DNA of 64,000 nt from Pontibacterium sp964228735 (GTDB taxonomy: Bacteria > Pseudomonadota > Gammaproteobacteria > Pseudomonadales > Balneatricaceae), in contig NZ_CAXRBQ010000123.1 of NCBI RefSeq assembly GCF_964228735.1, positions 1 to 64,000 on the forward strand, given 5' to 3'. The notes below the pieces were generated by a model that was not told the origin of the DNA, did not search any database, and worked only from the letters and a program-made list of their open reading frames with translations. Shown piece by piece: positions 1 to 8,634 of the stretch (its first letter is position 1; the number at the start of each line of letters is the position of its first letter). The position numbers and the translations under genes were made by a program.

Positions 1-19
1 AAAGCTTAAACAGACGCAT
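1..19 (-). CDS. start of an unidentified gene, cut by the window edge
   Basis: An ATG on the minus strand at 19-17 is preceded by a good ribosome binding site (GGAGG, 10 nt upstream) and gives only six codons, MRLFKL, before the sequence ends. It lies 112 nt downstream of the sensor kinase on the same strand, where a cognate response regulator is often found. That identity is a guess from position; six residues cannot identify a family. A short hairpin (GAGTG/CACTC) lies between the two genes. Confidence 0.35.
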
Positions 20-131
20 AACTGACTGTCCTCCGTGTGTGCGTAAAACTCCTACGAACGTTCAGACTAAGCGTCGTGGATTTAGTTCGTGCTACCGAGT
101 GGTTGTTCACTCAGAGCGGCAGGTTCCGGGT

Positions 132-1892
132 TTATTTCGCGGGTGTGTTCTTTACGTTATAGGCGTGCTCGGCCGGCACAAACACATCAATGGCTACACC
201 TTCGTTATCGGTACCTGGGCCGATGCTCAGGGTGGCGTTCATATAATCCGCGCGCTCCTGAATACTCATCAAACCAAAACCTCCGCGTGTGGCCTCTTTC
301 TTCAGTGAGTTGGGCAAGCCCACACCGTCATCCTCAATGATTAGCCTGAGCCCCTGCAACTCATCTTTAAGCTTGATGGTGACCAGCGTGCCTTTGGCAT
401 GTTTCATAATATTGGTCAGGGCCTCCTGGGTGATGCGGTACAGGTTGGACTTGATTTCGTCCTTCAGCGGTTTTTCCTGCTCCAGCTCCATCAACACGCC
501 ATAATCCTGCATCTCAAGCTGCTTGATGGTCGGGATTTTTGGAATACTGATGCTCAGGCCGAAGTCGTTCATCTCGAACGGACGCAGGGATTCGATCCGG
601 TTGTAGACCTTGTCGTACATCAGGTTGATGATGTTGAGGCACTCGCTGACGGTTTCTTTGGAGGCATCTTCGTGCATCAGCTGATCTTTCAGGGTCACCA
701 GGTTGATATGTACCACCGCCAGCAGCTGGCTCATGTCGTCGTGCAGGTCGTTGGAGATGCGCGAGCGTTCATGCTCCTGCGAGCTGATCAGGTGGTGCAG
801 GATGCGGCGTTTGTCTTCGTTGATGGCGATCAGTTCGGTGTTGGTACGTTCCAGCATCTCCTCTTTCTGCTTCAGGTCGCGCATGATCTGCACGATCTCT
901 TCGCCGATGGCGTTGAAGTCGGAGATATTGGTGCGCCGCCAGGTGGTGCGTTTATCGGCGTGTGCTTTACGGGCGAACAGGATCAGTGACTGTAGCTGGG
1001 TATCGACGGAGCTGGACAGGGTGAAGGCGATCGCCAGGGAGATTAGCAGGGCAACCACGCAGCCAAACAGCATGGTCTCCCAGAACTGCAGGCGCAGGTC
1101 CTGGCTTAAATCATCGTTGGGGGAGAACTGAATTTTGAAGTTCTCGCCTAATACCGTGTCACCTAATGACGTTACTACCGTATCGTCCTGTTCCATCGCC
1201 AGCAATGTCGTTAGCCAGTTATCCCGGCGGGGGCTGGGGAATTCCACCGTGCTGATCGGTTGGTTGTCATACTGGAAGCTGATTTTGCGCAGGCCATTCT
1301 GGTCATAGAACGACAGCTTCTCCAGCAAGTACTGGTTGTCGGAGAGTTTGATGCCACCGGCCAACTGACCGATCACCTTACCTGAACTTTTAATGTCCAG
1401 GTTGATGGTGTACACCCCAAGCAAGGTGTCCTTGATCTGCAGGGTGTTCCAACCATAACTGTCCAGCCCGCCGTTGCGGATAATCAGTTCATCGCAGGAG
1501 AGGTGGTGCAGCTTGGTGAAATAGCCGGCAAACAGGAAACAGCGGTTGGAGCCGTGAAAGGAGACCGCGATGAAGTCGTAGCGGACCTTTTCGAACTCCT
1601 CTTCCCAGGCAGAGAGGGTGGAAAGAAAGTTGGCCTGATCACCCCGGTAGAAGGACTCGATCATACGCTCGTTGGAGCGGATGGTCAGCAGGTTATCCTC
1701 CACGCCATCCAGGTAGGTGCGTAAGCCCTCCTCCAGGCGAAACGACATCGCGTGGTTGTGAGAGTCGACCTGTTTGCCGATGATCTCCCGCGACTCATAG
1801 AAGATGTTGATCAGAAATGAGACGAGGAAGGTAAAGGTTGCCAGCAACAGCAACAGGAAGGTGATGGTTTTAAACCGTAGGTTGGCGCGCAT
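132..1892 (-). CDS. sensor histidine kinase: LuxQ-like periplasmic sensor with NarX/LytS-type kinase core
   Basis: 586 aa membrane kinase. A first membrane segment (about 7-29) is followed by a periplasmic domain of about 240 residues, a second membrane segment near 270-295, a HAMP-like linker, and a HisKA_3 dimerisation helix with the phospho-acceptor H384 in NDLHDDMSQ. The ATPase domain has an N box (QEALTNIMKHA, about 489), G1 (DDGVG, 521) and G2 (GGFGL, 537). There is no receiver or Hpt domain. The periplasmic part and the stretch after the second membrane segment (QLQSLILFARKA) recall Vibrio LuxQ from memory, and the gene directly upstream encodes a LuxP-like protein. The kinase core is of the type that pairs with NarL/LuxR-type regulators. 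The start 13 nt after the luxP-like stop indicates one transcript. The ligand is unproven. Confidence 0.85.
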   Translation of the reverse strand: MRANLRFKTITFLLLLLATFTFLVSFLINIFYESREIIGKQVDSHNHAMSFRLEEGLRTYLDGVEDNLLTIRSNERMIESFYRGDQANFLSTLSAWEEEFEKVRYDFIAVSFHGSNRCFLFAGYFTKLHHLSCDELIIRNGGLDSYGWNTLQIKDTLLGVYTINLDIKSSGKVIGQLAGGIKLSDNQYLLEKLSFYDQNGLRKISFQYDNQPISTVEFPSPRRDNWLTTLLAMEQDDTVVTSLGDTVLGENFKIQFSPNDDLSQDLRLQFWETMLFGCVVALLISLAIAFTLSSSVDTQLQSLILFARKAHADKRTTWRRTNISDFNAIGEEIVQIMRDLKQKEEMLERTNTELIAINEDKRRILHHLISSQEHERSRISNDLHDDMSQLLAVVHINLVTLKDQLMHEDASKETVSECLNIINLMYDKVYNRIESLRPFEMNDFGLSISIPKIPTIKQLEMQDYGVLMELEQEKPLKDEIKSNLYRITQEALTNIMKHAKGTLVTIKLKDELQGLRLIIEDDGVGLPNSLKKEATRGGFGLMSIQERADYMNATLSIGPGTDNEGVAIDVFVPAEHAYNVKNTPAK

Positions 1893-1905
1893 AGTGGGGC
1901 CGTGT

Positions 1906-3039
1906 TCACAAATCCTTGTTGGAGTATTGGAAAGCCTGGCTTTCCATCCGTTTTATCTCATCCAGCGACATACTCTCATCCAGTATAGTGAAGTCTCCCG
2001 AGAAGATCAGAGGTACCGGTTTGCCTTCGAGATCACGCTTGATCGCTTCCGCCATGGAGATGCCGTTGGCGTCGTTCATGCGCATCAGTACCACCTTAAG
2101 ATTGCCATTGACCAGTTCCTGGATTTCCTCGGACCCACCGCCCCAGCCGTTGACGATGATGTCCTGGCGACCGGTTTCACGTAGGGCATCCAATGCGCCA
2201 ATTGCGGTGTCGGTGCCACAGGCATAGATGTATTTGATGTTCGGCGTCTCTTTCAGGATCTGCAGGGTGGCTTTGTAACCGCCCTCGCGGTTGGAGTTGG
2301 CGTAATAACTGGTACGTAGCTTGTGGTAGCTGCCGATCTCCCGGATAAAGGTCAGGCCACGCATCTCACTCACCAGCCCTTTGTTGCGGAACAGCACAGC
2401 GTAGGGGGTTCCCCGCGGCATGCGTTGCCTGAAGTACTGCGCCAACCGTTTGGCGCCTTCGGCATGGTCAAAACCAGTGTACATAAACGGCTGGCGGCTG
2501 CCCCAGTCTTTGATCGGGGTGGTGATGTTCTGCAGGATCAACTTGATGTTGGTGCCACGAATCAGGCGCTCGACCATTGCTCTCTGGCGGGCGGAATCCA
2601 GGGTGTACACCAGATAGTCTGGCTTCCACTCCAGCATCTGCTCTATTTGGGTGAGCTGTTTGGAGATCTCGCTGAACGGTTTGGTGTAGCGGGTTTGCAG
2701 TTCGTAGTTGATGCCCAGTTCATCCATGCGCAAGGCAAAGGAGCGCACACTGCGCAACCAGTACCCGGAGTATTGGATGGACGGGTAGATGATGCCGATC
2801 TTGATCTTCTTGTGTGGTGTGCCCACGGGTACCGATTCGTTACGCACAGCGGCAATCAGTTCGGCTGAGGCCTGCTGTTGTTCCGGGTGTTCTGCGTAGT
2901 ATTCGTCGTACATCCAGTAATCGGCCAGTTTCCCAGCCCAGACACTGCCGCTGACAGCCATCAGCAGGGATACCAGAAGCAGTGTGCAACGGCGGATGAA
3001 AGTGCGAAATGGGAGGCTGTAATGGTGACGCTCGGGCAT
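1906..3039 (-). CDS. luxP: LuxP-like periplasmic autoinducer-2 binding protein
   Basis: 377 aa periplasmic sugar-binding-fold protein, similar over its full length to Vibrio LuxP. The similarity includes the N-terminal YW-YDEY and HPEQQ segment, IQYSGYW, LILQNITTP, GFDHAEG, EMRGLTFI, YACGTDTAIGA, NGWGGGS and LMRMND. Residues I recall as contacting borated AI-2 in LuxP (Q77, S79, W82, N159, R215, T266, D267, W289, R310) have counterparts; Y210 appears to be Leu. The start at 3039 gives a signal peptide with hydrophobic core LLLVSLLMAV and cleavage after VWA. A longer frame reaches 3135 without a better ribosome binding site. It is the first gene of the pair with the kinase and presumably docks on that sensor domain. 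Confidence 0.85.
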   Translation of the reverse strand: MPERHHYSLPFRTFIRRCTLLLVSLLMAVSGSVWAGKLADYWMYDEYYAEHPEQQQASAELIAAVRNESVPVGTPHKKIKIGIIYPSIQYSGYWLRSVRSFALRMDELGINYELQTRYTKPFSEISKQLTQIEQMLEWKPDYLVYTLDSARQRAMVERLIRGTNIKLILQNITTPIKDWGSRQPFMYTGFDHAEGAKRLAQYFRQRMPRGTPYAVLFRNKGLVSEMRGLTFIREIGSYHKLRTSYYANSNREGGYKATLQILKETPNIKYIYACGTDTAIGALDALRETGRQDIIVNGWGGGSEEIQELVNGNLKVVLMRMNDANGISMAEAIKRDLEGKPVPLIFSGDFTILDESMSLDEIKRMESQAFQYSNKDL

Positions 3040-3205
3040 GGTTTGCAAGCCTGCTCTGGGTTGAATCCGGAATCGATCGGTCTGAACCGTAGATTCTGGC
3101 ATGGATTCAACATGGATATAACAAATCGGAGCCAATCACTACATGATTAGCCCCGATTGCAGGTGCTGTCCAGAGCCTGGAATGAATTGGTGGCACGTAA
3201 AGCAG

Positions 3206-4387
3206 TTAGTCGTGCAGCAGTTCTTCCACGTGGGTGGCGATCATCGCTTCTTCATCGGTTGGGATCACGCGTACCACAATACTGGAATCCGGCGTGCTGA
3301 TAACGCTTGCGCCGCGATCGTTGGCGTCTTTATCAATCTGAATACCCAGCCAGCTACAGCGGTCCAGCGCACGCTGACGTAGGTCGGCATCGTTTTCACC
3401 GATACCGCCGGTGAATACCAGCTGCTGCAGGCCTTCCAGCGCCGCCGTCAGGCGACCGATCTCCAGCGCAATACGGTAGGCGAACATGTCGATCGCCTCT
3501 TCAGCGTGTGGATGATCCGCCTGGTGCAGTTCCAGCATATCGGCGCTGATGCCGGATACGCCCAGCAGGCCACTCTCCTTGTTGATCAGGGTTTCCAGCG
3601 CATCCAGATCCATATCGTAATGACGTGCCAGGTAGATCAATACACCCGGATCGATGTTGCCGCAGCGGCTGCCCATGGGTAGACCATCCACTGCGGTAAA
3701 CCCCATGGTGGACGCGATCGACTGACCCGCTTTTACCGCACACATGCTGGCGCCGGCGCCCAAGTGACAGATCACGGTATTCAGGTTGCCGCTTTCCAGT
3801 TGGGTCAGCTGGCGCTGGATAAACTCGTAGGACAGGCCATGAAAACCGTAGCGGTGTACACCCTCTTCGGTGAAGCGGCGTGGAATGGCGTAGCTACGCT
3901 CCACTTTAGGCTGGCCGACGTGGAACATGGTGTCGAAGCAGGCGATCTGTGGCAGTGAGGGTTCCAGGATCTGGCAGGCACGGATCAGCTTCAGGTTGTA
4001 GGGCTGGTGCAGCGGCGCCAGCGGTACATACTGTTCCAGCGCCATCAGCAGCTGGGAATTCACCCGCATTGGATTGCTGAACTGCTCACCGCCGTGCACC
4101 ACACGGTGGCCAAAGGCGATCAGCTCGCTCTTCGGCACCTGCTCGCCAATCCAGTTCAGCACATGCTGCAGGGCGGCCTGGTGACGGTTGTCGCGGAATG
4201 CGGCAGACAGATCCAGGTCAGCTTTTTCTATTGTTTCGCCAGCGCTGTTGATAATTTTGCAACGGGCATCACCGAGTATGTTACCCAGTTTAAAGGTAAA
4301 CAGACGGTTCAATCCGCTCTTCTCCTGAGCGAAGAGGGCACACTTCAGGCTTGAAGAACCGCCATTGACGGTCAGTACAGTCTTCAT
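3206..4387 (-). CDS. ackA: acetate kinase
   Basis: 393 aa, normal length for cytoplasmic acetate kinase (acetyl phosphate + ADP to acetate + ATP). It has the N-terminal phosphate-binding segment VNGGSSSLK, the FGHRVVHGGE active-site region, the CHLGAGASMCAV loop and the FTGGIGEND segment. The ATG shares one base with the stop of the upstream pta gene (TAATG), so translation is coupled. With Pta it forms the acetyl-CoA to acetate branch, which yields ATP in overflow or oxygen-limited growth and sets the acetyl phosphate pool. Confidence 0.97.
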   Translation of the reverse strand: MKTVLTVNGGSSSLKCALFAQEKSGLNRLFTFKLGNILGDARCKIINSAGETIEKADLDLSAAFRDNRHQAALQHVLNWIGEQVPKSELIAFGHRVVHGGEQFSNPMRVNSQLLMALEQYVPLAPLHQPYNLKLIRACQILEPSLPQIACFDTMFHVGQPKVERSYAIPRRFTEEGVHRYGFHGLSYEFIQRQLTQLESGNLNTVICHLGAGASMCAVKAGQSIASTMGFTAVDGLPMGSRCGNIDPGVLIYLARHYDMDLDALETLINKESGLLGVSGISADMLELHQADHPHAEEAIDMFAYRIALEIGRLTAALEGLQQLVFTGGIGENDADLRQRALDRCSWLGIQIDKDANDRGASVISTPDSSIVVRVIPTDEEAMIATHVEELLHD

Positions 4388-5328
4388 TACTCAATACCGT
4401 TCGGGTGCAGAACCATGTGTGATGCCAGAGCGCAGGAGGCCAGACGGCCTAGGGTTTTCTCGGAACGACTGGTAAGGATGATCGGTACCTTGGCTCCCAA
4501 TGCGATCCCCGCGGATTTTGCGTCGGCCAGGTAGACCAGTTGCTTAGCGATCATATTGGCGGATTCCAGGTCCGGTGCAAGCAGGATGTCGGCATCACCG
4601 GATACAACCGACTTGATGTGTTTGTCGATAGCAGCCTGCTGGGAGATCGCGTTATCAAACGCCAGCGGGCCATCCAGGATGCCACCACGGATCTGCTCGC
4701 GATCAGCCATTTTGCACAGTGCTGCTGCATCGATGGTGCTCTGAATCGCCGGTTTCACTTTCTCCACCGCAGACAGGATCACCACCTTGGGTACATCCAC
4801 ACCCAAAGCATGGCAGAAATCGATGGCGTTCTGGGTGATATCACGCTTGGTCATCAGATCGGGGGCGATGTTGATCGCCGCGTCAGTGATGATCAGTGGT
4901 TTGTGGTAGTTCGGCACATCAAATACAAACACGTGGCTCAGGCGACGCTCGGTACGAATACCCTTGGTTTTATGCACCACAGCACTTAACAGCTCAGACG
5001 TCGCTAAATTGCCTTTCATCAAGGCACAGGCGTCAGCGGTGCGAATAAGATTGCAAGAATGTTCGGCTGCTGCATGGCTGTGCGGAACGTCGATGATTTC
5101 GTAAGGGGTGATGTCGAGGTTATTTTCGTCGGCAGCGGCTTGGATTTTATTTTCCGGGCCCACCAGGATTGGCTGGATCAGACCTTGCTCGGCTGCTTCA
5201 ACAGCGCCCACCAGGCTATTGTGGTCGACAGGATGAACAACGGCAGTACGAATTGGCGTGGCTTTGATCGCCTGCTCGATAAAGAACTCCAGCTGATCAT
5301 GAAGGGGAGGTTTCTCTTTAATAATCAT
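4387..5328 (-). CDS. pta: phosphate acetyltransferase, short single-domain form
   Basis: 313 aa enzyme of the PTA/PTB family (acetyl-CoA + phosphate to acetyl phosphate + CoA). It consists of the catalytic domain only and lacks the long regulatory N-terminus of the 700-residue E. coli Pta. Family segments include LMKGNLATSELL, ITDAAINIAPD, GGILDGPLAFDNAIS and GDADILLAPDLESANM. A phosphate butyryltransferase is the main alternative, but one-base overlap with ackA favours the acetyl enzyme. A matching FNR-type promoter lies about 100 nt upstream. Confidence 0.92.
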   Translation of the reverse strand: MIIKEKPPLHDQLEFFIEQAIKATPIRTAVVHPVDHNSLVGAVEAAEQGLIQPILVGPENKIQAAADENNLDITPYEIIDVPHSHAAAEHSCNLIRTADACALMKGNLATSELLSAVVHKTKGIRTERRLSHVFVFDVPNYHKPLIITDAAINIAPDLMTKRDITQNAIDFCHALGVDVPKVVILSAVEKVKPAIQSTIDAAALCKMADREQIRGGILDGPLAFDNAISQQAAIDKHIKSVVSGDADILLAPDLESANMIAKQLVYLADAKSAGIALGAKVPIILTSRSEKTLGRLASCALASHMVLHPNGIE

Positions 5329-5428
5329 CGTACGTTTTCCTTAATATTGGGAATCGATGTTCGCGTTTCCCGTTCTTTGCCTGCGTCTATGGGTATTGGA
5401 CTAAAGGCTATGATAACTCTGTGAAGCC

Positions 5429-5471
5429 ATTATGACGCAGTGCAGCAATTACGACTATTGATATGTATCAG
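5429..5471 (-). promoter_or_regulatory. FNR/Anr-type class II promoter of pta-ackA
   Basis: On the minus strand CTGATACATATCAA (5471-5458) matches the FNR site TTGAT-N4-ATCAA at 9 of 10 bases. A -10 element CATAAT lies at 5434-5429. This puts the box centre about 41-42 bases before the expected start near 5422, the usual geometry of FNR-activated class II promoters. It fits oxygen-limited induction of the acetate branch. The same box lies 110 bases before the divergent chemoreceptor and might affect it too. Confidence 0.6.
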
Positions 5472-5529
5472 AGGGCTTAACTTCTGAATCAACCTGCCGA
5501 AAACACCATTTATTACAGTAGTAAGCTTA

Positions 5530-5557
5530 TAACTTTGTTCTACACTCAAGCGGATAA
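5530..5557 (+). promoter_or_regulatory. possible sigma-28 (FliA) promoter of the chemoreceptor
   Basis: GCGGATAA at 5550-5557 matches 7 of 8 bases of the flagellar sigma-28 -10 element GCCGATAA. A weaker -35 element TAACTTTG sits at 5530-5537. The predicted start is about 18 bases before the chemoreceptor ATG. The target gene fits flagellar-class control; the -35 match is only partial. Confidence 0.4.
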
Positions 5558-5581
5558 CCATTTATTGAGGGAGTGTTCTAA

Positions 5582-7177
5582 ATGAATACCGGTATTGCCC
5601 GAGTAATCGACGGAATGTTACGTGCATTGGGCTGTCGCACGCTGAACCAGCAGTTTCTGTTGTCGTACGCAATCATCTTCTTATTGGCGGCGGCATCGGG
5701 TATCTCCCTGTACCTTAGTATGGCGATTGACCCGAATACCATTAACGTGGCTGGTCGACAGCGCATGCTGAGTCAGCGTATTGCGAAAGAGGCGATGCTG
5801 GTGGAAGCCGGGATTGAGCAACGGGCGGTGTTGGAAAAAACAATCACCTTGTTCGAGCGCTCTCACCGGGCAATTGTGGATGGTGATTCCGCACAGAATA
5901 TGAAGCGGATCACCAATCCTGAGATCCTGGCGCAGTTGCAGAAGGTAGAGGGATTGTGGAAAAACTATAAAGGCCTTCTGCTGCGTCATATCGACAACGC
6001 CTCCAACGAAACACTCTCCCAAATTCATAAACAGTCACCGGTTGTTCTTAAGGAGATGAACAAAGCGGTGGTGATGATGACCAAAGAGTCCAGCAGCATT
6101 ACCCGCAGCTACCTGATGATCGCCTTTGTCTGTGTCATTTTGATCCTGGTGCTAGTGGTGATGGGGCGCGTCTTTGGCCTGCGCATGCTGATGGATAACA
6201 TCCTGCGTCTGGAGAAGCGAATGACCCAGGTGGGCAGTGGTGACTTCAGCCACCGTTTCAGTATCACCCGCGAAGACAACGAGATTGGCCGCTTGTTTAA
6301 GTGCTACAACGATATGTTGCAGCATGTCAGTGATCTGATGGCGAAAGTGCAGGCCGTAGCCGGTAATACTGACCGTCATGTAGGCCGTGTGGCTAAGGCT
6401 ACCGCGGATACTGAGCGTGGTGTAAGCCGTCAGTATGACGATCTGGAACAGGTGGCTGCCGCGATCACTGAGATGGCCGCCACCGTCCAGGAAGTTGCCG
6501 GCAATGCTGTCGAGGCCGAACGGGCGGCCGGTGAAACCGATAAGCAGGCGAATACCGGTGGCGAAATGGTGCGCCGTTCCGAGATGCAGTCTAAGGAGAT
6601 GCTGAAAACACTGAAAGCAACCGAAGAGATGTTGCTGCAGCTGGAGAGCGAAACCCAGGCGGTTGATCAGGTGACCTCGGTGATCAACGATATTGCCGAG
6701 CAGACCAACCTGCTGGCACTGAACGCAGCGATCGAAGCGGCGCGGGCCGGTGAGCAGGGGCGTGGCTTTGCGGTTGTGGCGGATGAAGTACGCACCTTGG
6801 CACAACGAACCCAGCAGTCTACCCACCAGATTCAGGACATTGTCGAGCGTTTGCAGCAGCAGTCACAGACCGCAGTATCCTCGATGGAGCGCAGTACCCA
6901 GTTGGCGGGTGAGAGCAGTGAATTGTCCCAGGCGGGGGCCGAGGCGTTGCAGGGTATTATTGACTCCACCTCCACCATCTCCTCTATGAACACCATGATC
7001 TCCACTGCTTCCGAGGAGCAGAGTGCTGTTGCGGCCGACATCGATCAGCGCGTGGTGAATATCTCCGCCGTGGCCGGGGAAACCAAGGAAGATACCCAGC
7101 GCGTGGTGGAAGCGACCGAAGAGATCCGTCGTGAGATTCATGAGCTGAATATGCTGGTGCAGAAGTTCAAGCTTTGA
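5582..7177 (+). CDS. methyl-accepting chemotaxis protein with PilJ-type sensor
   Basis: 531 aa receptor. A membrane segment near 25-43 is followed by a periplasmic domain carrying the PilJ/NarX-like segment NVAGRQRMLSQRIAKEAML, which in related proteins (type IV pili transducers, NarX P-box) binds small anions or marks that fold. A second membrane segment lies at about 180-198, then HAMP, then a long signalling coiled coil. The hairpin tip matches the universal MCP motif (EQTNLLALNAAIEAARAGEQ, about 374 onward), so it should bind CheW and CheA. The start is fixed by GAGGGAG about 8 nt before the ATG. A nitrate or nitrite ligand is possible but not shown. Confidence 0.93.
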   Translation: MNTGIARVIDGMLRALGCRTLNQQFLLSYAIIFLLAAASGISLYLSMAIDPNTINVAGRQRMLSQRIAKEAMLVEAGIEQRAVLEKTITLFERSHRAIVDGDSAQNMKRITNPEILAQLQKVEGLWKNYKGLLLRHIDNASNETLSQIHKQSPVVLKEMNKAVVMMTKESSSITRSYLMIAFVCVILILVLVVMGRVFGLRMLMDNILRLEKRMTQVGSGDFSHRFSITREDNEIGRLFKCYNDMLQHVSDLMAKVQAVAGNTDRHVGRVAKATADTERGVSRQYDDLEQVAAAITEMAATVQEVAGNAVEAERAAGETDKQANTGGEMVRRSEMQSKEMLKTLKATEEMLLQLESETQAVDQVTSVINDIAEQTNLLALNAAIEAARAGEQGRGFAVVADEVRTLAQRTQQSTHQIQDIVERLQQQSQTAVSSMERSTQLAGESSELSQAGAEALQGIIDSTSTISSMNTMISTASEEQSAVAADIDQRVVNISAVAGETKEDTQRVVEATEEIRREIHELNMLVQKFKL

Positions 7178-7201
7178 TCCCTGTTCTGTCGTAAACATCT
7201 G

Positions 7202-7234
7202 AAAGCCCGGTTGTGATTGCAATCGGGCTTTTTT
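7202..7234 (+). terminator. rho-independent terminator after the chemoreceptor
   Basis: AAAGCCCG pairs with CGGGCTTT across a 14-nt loop and is followed by TTTT, 24 nt after the chemoreceptor stop. Confidence 0.85.
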
Positions 7235-7279
7235 GTTGCCACTGTTTCAGAGCAAGCAGACCAGTAGAAGGAGCGACAG

Positions 7280-8536
7280 ATGAAAGTTCTTCACACCCGG
7301 GCGGTGCAAGTTCAGGAACAGATTGAACGCTTTAATGCCGGGTTGCCCGAGTCGGATCGGGCACTGAAGTTTGAAAAAATGGCACAGTCACCGTTTATTT
7401 TCTATCGGGGCAGCAGCCACCTCTACTGGTACGATGTGTCGCGGGATTGGCGTATCTCGCTGTTTGGTGGCCGCCCGGAGAGCCAGATCTGGCTGCAGGG
7501 TGATGCGCATATCTATAACTTTGGCGCGCTGCACGATCACCAGAACCGGATCTATTTCGGCATGGACGACTTTGATGATGCAGTGGTTGCCGATTATCAG
7601 TTTGACCTGTGGCGATTGGCGGCGAGCATGGTGCTGGATCTGCAGGAGCGTGAGTTCTACAGCGATGAATTGGTGGACCAGGCGGTGAAAAAACTGGGCA
7701 ACAGTTATGTTACCACCGTGGCGGAAGCTAACCCCGATTGTCCGGCGATCCGTATGGAACATGCCCCAAAGCCCCTGCGAAAATTCCTGCAAAAAGTCCA
7801 TGAGAAAAATACCCGGGAGCGGATGCTGGGTAAGTGGACGCAGGAGGGTTTTCATACCTTTGATCACCAGCATGAGAAACTGGAAGCGCTGGAAGATGAT
7901 CTGTTTCTGAAGATCAAAGCTGCCGTGGATGACTATCACCAGACCCGGATACCGGAAGTGGATGGTATTCCGAAAGTGCTGGATGTCGCCCGCCGTACCC
8001 AGGCCGGCACCGGCTCATTGGGCAGCCGTCGCTACTACGTGCTGGTGGAGGGAGATTGTCCACGGGAAAACGTGATTCTGGATATCAAGCAGCAACGTGA
8101 ACCGGCTTCAGTGGAAGCGATGCCACTGCCGGAACAGCAGTGGTACCGGGAAACCTTTACCCATGAAGGGCGGCGCCACGCGGATGCGTTCCGGGCGATC
8201 GCTGAGCATCCGGACGGCTGGTTAGGCTGGCTGAGTTTGGAAGGGAAGCTGTACTCGGTCAGGGAGCGCTCGCCGTTTAAGAAAGACTATCCGGCACACA
8301 AGCTTAATGCCGATGAGTACTTGGAGATGGCGGCGATCTGGGGTGAGGTGCTAGGCCGTGAGCATGCACGGGGCGCGTACTGCGTGCAGGAGCCTGAGTC
8401 ACGCTTCAGTGATTTCATTCGCAGTGAAATTCTGCCGCAGAAAAAGGCGTTTGTGCGCCTGTTGCGTGCGGTTGCGCCGCATTATGCACGTTGCGTGCAG
8501 CAGGACTGGCAGGTGTTTTGTGCCATGCAGGAATAA
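7280..8536 (+). CDS. DUF2252 family protein
   Basis: 418 aa cytoplasmic protein of the DUF2252 family, recognised by FYRGSSHLYWYD, the LQGDAHIYNFG segment, FGMDDFDDAVVADYQFDLWRL and the later RRYYVLVEGD region. The HxxN- and DFD-like motifs recall an aminoglycoside-phosphotransferase/protein-kinase-like fold, but no reaction is established. AAGGAG precedes the ATG by about 9 nt. It stands alone between the chemoreceptor terminator and an acetyltransferase gene, so context gives no functional hint. Confidence 0.85.
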   Translation: MKVLHTRAVQVQEQIERFNAGLPESDRALKFEKMAQSPFIFYRGSSHLYWYDVSRDWRISLFGGRPESQIWLQGDAHIYNFGALHDHQNRIYFGMDDFDDAVVADYQFDLWRLAASMVLDLQEREFYSDELVDQAVKKLGNSYVTTVAEANPDCPAIRMEHAPKPLRKFLQKVHEKNTRERMLGKWTQEGFHTFDHQHEKLEALEDDLFLKIKAAVDDYHQTRIPEVDGIPKVLDVARRTQAGTGSLGSRRYYVLVEGDCPRENVILDIKQQREPASVEAMPLPEQQWYRETFTHEGRRHADAFRAIAEHPDGWLGWLSLEGKLYSVRERSPFKKDYPAHKLNADEYLEMAAIWGEVLGREHARGAYCVQEPESRFSDFIRSEILPQKKAFVRLLRAVAPHYARCVQQDWQVFCAMQE

Positions 8537-8634
8537 CACAATCGCTTAATTGTAAGCCCTGCTTTACATATTCACGTCAAACCTGAACGTTACGGTCTAT
8601 CCTTAGAGTGTTAGCGATAGCTAGGGGTATGGCG

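Noticed and set aside
399..989. Long plus-strand frame of 196 aa opposite the sensor kinase
   Set aside because: It is the mirror of the kinase gene; it has no ribosome binding site and no recognisable motif, and the kinase frame has clear domains.
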